Shown: positions 5,125 through 6,600 of the stretch, piece by piece
Layout of the letters: each line of letters begins with the position of its first letter
Position numbering within the stretch: position 1 is the stretch's first letter
Source of the DNA: Dehalococcoidia bacterium
GTDB taxonomy: Bacteria; Chloroflexota; Dehalococcoidia; JACVQG01; JAHKAY01
NCBI GenBank assembly: GCA_030740315.1
Contig: JASLXN010000088.1
Location: 1-6,600, forward strand
DNA length: 6,600 nt
Reading direction: 5' to 3'
Program-made: the position numbers and the translations under genes
Notes under the pieces: generated by a model
What the model was told of the DNA's origin: nothing
The model's input: the letters and a program-made list of their open reading frames with translations, nothing else
Databases searched by the model: none

Positions 5125-6255
5125 ATGAGGATGGCACAGCTTCTCAGTCTGGGACAAAGCCCATGGCTGGACATGATTGAGCGGGGACACACCCGATCCG
5201 GTGAGCTCCGCCGCATGATAGAGGAAGAAGGGCTGCGGGGCATGACCTCCAACCCCTCAATATTTGACAAGTCCATCAGCCAGGGCGAAGAGTATGAGGT
5301 TGATATACAACGCCTAGCTGCCGAGGGCAAAAACGCCTTTGATATTTACGAGGTGCTCACCGTCACCGATATCCAGGAGGCCACCGCCGCTTTTAAGCCC
5401 GTATACGAGCAGAGCGGAGGCGTAGATGGTTATGTGAGCTTGGAACCTCCCTCCCAGTACTCGTACGACCTGGAAAAGACGCTATCCGAGGTGCCCCGAC
5501 TCTTCCAACTTGTGGGCGCACCCAACCTCATGATGAAGGTGCCAGGCACTCCGGAAGGGGTGGTAGCCCTGCGGTGGCTCATTTCACATGGGATAAACAT
5601 CAATGTTACCCTTCTCTTCTCTCCCCACAACTATGCCATGATAGCCCAGGCCTACATAGACGGCCTGCGAGGGCTGGCCGAACACGGTGGCGATCTGAGC
5701 CGGGTGGCATCGGTGGCCAGTGTTTTCGTCAGCCGTATAGACACAGCTGTAGACAAACACCTGGAGGAGTTGCTGGCTGCGGAGAGCGACCCCAGCAGTA
5801 AGCGAGAACTGGAGGGGCTGCGAGGCCAGGCAGCTCTAGCTAACTCTAGGGTAATATACCAAATATACCAGCAGCGCTTTGCCGCAGCGGATTTCAAAAC
5901 CCTCGAAGATATAGGGGCACGGCCCCAGCGGGTACTCTGGGGTAGCACCAGCACCAAGAACCCCGAATACAACGACCTGAAATACATAGATGGGCTTATC
6001 GGCACCGGAACTGTGAACACATTGCCCCCGGACACCTGGCAGGCCTTCTCGGACCATGGAACGGCCCAACCTGCTCTCACCCTGGATGCCTCCGGAGCGA
6101 GAGCGGTTTTGGACAGGCTGGAGGCCGTTGGTATCAATATGGAGGAGGTCCACTCCACGCTACAGCGGGACGGGGTGGCTTCATTTGCCGCCTCGCTGGA
6201 CTCCCTTCTCTATACCCTTGAGGAGAGGCGAAAAGTCTTCCAGGGAACGCCGTGA
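5125..6255 (+). CDS. tal: Transaldolase (long bacterial form)
   Basis: Transaldolase moves a dihydroxyacetone unit from sedoheptulose 7-phosphate to glyceraldehyde 3-phosphate, giving erythrose 4-phosphate and fructose 6-phosphate, in the cytoplasm. The 376-residue protein has the length of the long bacterial Tal group, not the 220- or 320-residue groups. Seen: SPWLDMIERG at 12-21 with Asp16, the general-base position (Asp17 of E. coli TalB); GMTSNPSIFDKSI at 39-51; VSLEPPS at 104-110 with Glu107; NLMMKVPGTPEG at 134-145 with Lys138 as the Schiff-base lysine; NINVTLLFS at 158-166; ASVFVSRIDTAVD at 198-210; and WGSTSTKNPEYND at 272-284. The frame is intact, with no C-terminal isomerase fusion. 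It is the first gene behind a strong promoter and structured leader, and its stop overlaps the rpiB start by 4 bases. ATG 5125 fits the ribosome site; ATG 5131 is the alternative. Confidence 0.95.
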   Translation: MRMAQLLSLGQSPWLDMIERGHTRSGELRRMIEEEGLRGMTSNPSIFDKSISQGEEYEVDIQRLAAEGKNAFDIYEVLTVTDIQEATAAFKPVYEQSGGVDGYVSLEPPSQYSYDLEKTLSEVPRLFQLVGAPNLMMKVPGTPEGVVALRWLISHGININVTLLFSPHNYAMIAQAYIDGLRGLAEHGGDLSRVASVASVFVSRIDTAVDKHLEELLAAESDPSSKRELEGLRGQAALANSRVIYQIYQQRFAAADFKTLEDIGARPQRVLWGSTSTKNPEYNDLKYIDGLIGTGTVNTLPPDTWQAFSDHGTAQPALTLDASGARAVLDRLEAVGINMEEVHSTLQRDGVASFAASLDSLLYTLEERRKVFQGTP

Positions 6256-6600
6256 CACCGCACATCGTGGTCGCCAGCGATCACGCCGGTTTTGAGCTTA
6301 AACAGGCCATCAAGGAATTCCTGTCCAATACGGGCTATGCGGTGGAGGATGTGGGCACATATGGGGCCTCTCCCGTGGACTACCCGGAATATACCCGGAG
6401 GGCGGCGGAGATGGTGGCCTCCGGCGAATACAGACACGGCATAGTCTTCTGCGGCACCGGCCAGGGGGACGCCATGGTGGCCAACAAAGTGCCTGGGGTC
6501 AGAGCTGCGCTGTGCTGGGACACCTTCACTGCGGCACTCAGCCGCTCCCACAACGATGCCAATATGTTGGTGCTGGAGGGCCGGATGGTAGGGCAGCGGC
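6252..6600 (+). CDS. rpiB: Ribose-5-phosphate isomerase B, C-terminus beyond the window
   Basis: The first 116 codons are present, out of about 145-150 usual for RpiB, which interconverts ribulose 5-phosphate and ribose 5-phosphate. Seen: IVVASDHAGFELK at 5-17 with Asp10 and His11; GTYGASPVDYPEY at 35-47; IVFCGTGQGDAMVANKVPGV at 64-83 with the catalytic Cys67; RAALCWDTFTA at 84-94; and SHNDANMLVLEGR at 99-111 with His100. The anion-hole loop reads CGTGQGD where E. coli RpiB has CGTGIGM. Translation starts at GTG 6252, overlapping the tal stop (GTGA), with only a weak AGGGA at 6242-6246, so expression probably depends on coupling to tal. Gnd, encoded divergently, makes its substrate. The related galactose-6-phosphate isomerase subunits LacA/LacB are less likely in this context. 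Confidence 0.93.
   Translation, partial: MTPHIVVASDHAGFELKQAIKEFLSNTGYAVEDVGTYGASPVDYPEYTRRAAEMVASGEYRHGIVFCGTGQGDAMVANKVPGVRAALCWDTFTAALSRSHNDANMLVLEGRMVGQR

Overview
The window is a stretch of moderately GC-rich bacterial chromosome with tightly packed, partly overlapping genes, good AGGAGG-type ribosome binding sites and several GTG starts. It holds two metabolic clusters separated by a decayed gene. No RNA genes, insertion sequences, CRISPR arrays or integration sites were seen. The gene families (multiple class III CoA-transferases with an HMG-CoA-lyase-like enzyme, a zinc-type glucose dehydrogenase with a short 6-phosphogluconate dehydrogenase, and a small retropepsin-like protease relic) remind me of Chloroflexota, especially Dehalococcoidia-like genomes. 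That placement rests on recall and is only moderately supported.

Left cluster (1-2431), CoA-thioester metabolism. Two CaiB/BaiF-type CoA-transferase genes run leftwards as an overlapping pair (ATGA overlap); the second is cut by the window edge after 24 codons. Diverging from them across about 175 bp is an HMG-CoA-lyase-family gene whose metal ligands and catalytic residues all align with the human enzyme. Both directions have recognisable promoters. A CoA-transferase plus a lyase of this fold suggests activation of an organic acid as its CoA ester followed by retro-aldol/Claisen cleavage. The substrate cannot be read from sequence.

Middle (2432-2854). No intact gene. It holds a relic of a small clan AA (retropepsin-like) aspartic protease, with a lost start codon, a damaged active site, two in-frame stops and a frameshift.

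Right cluster (2855-6600), pentose phosphate metabolism in two divergent units. Leftwards is a glucose 1-dehydrogenase-like gene broken by an in-frame TAG and other lesions, followed after 2 bp by an intact short 6-phosphogluconate dehydrogenase. Rightwards is a long-form transaldolase overlapping by 4 bp a ribose-5-phosphate isomerase B gene that runs off the window. Back-to-back sigma-70-type promoters lie between the units (4869-4939), and the transaldolase transcript has a roughly 180-nt leader predicted to form three stem-loops that abut exactly. Gnd makes ribulose 5-phosphate, RpiB interconverts it with ribose 5-phosphate, and transaldolase returns carbon to fructose 6-phosphate and erythrose 4-phosphate.

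I did not find a wholly new system. The features most worth a second look are the structured leader, the broken dehydrogenase in a live operon, and the protease relic.
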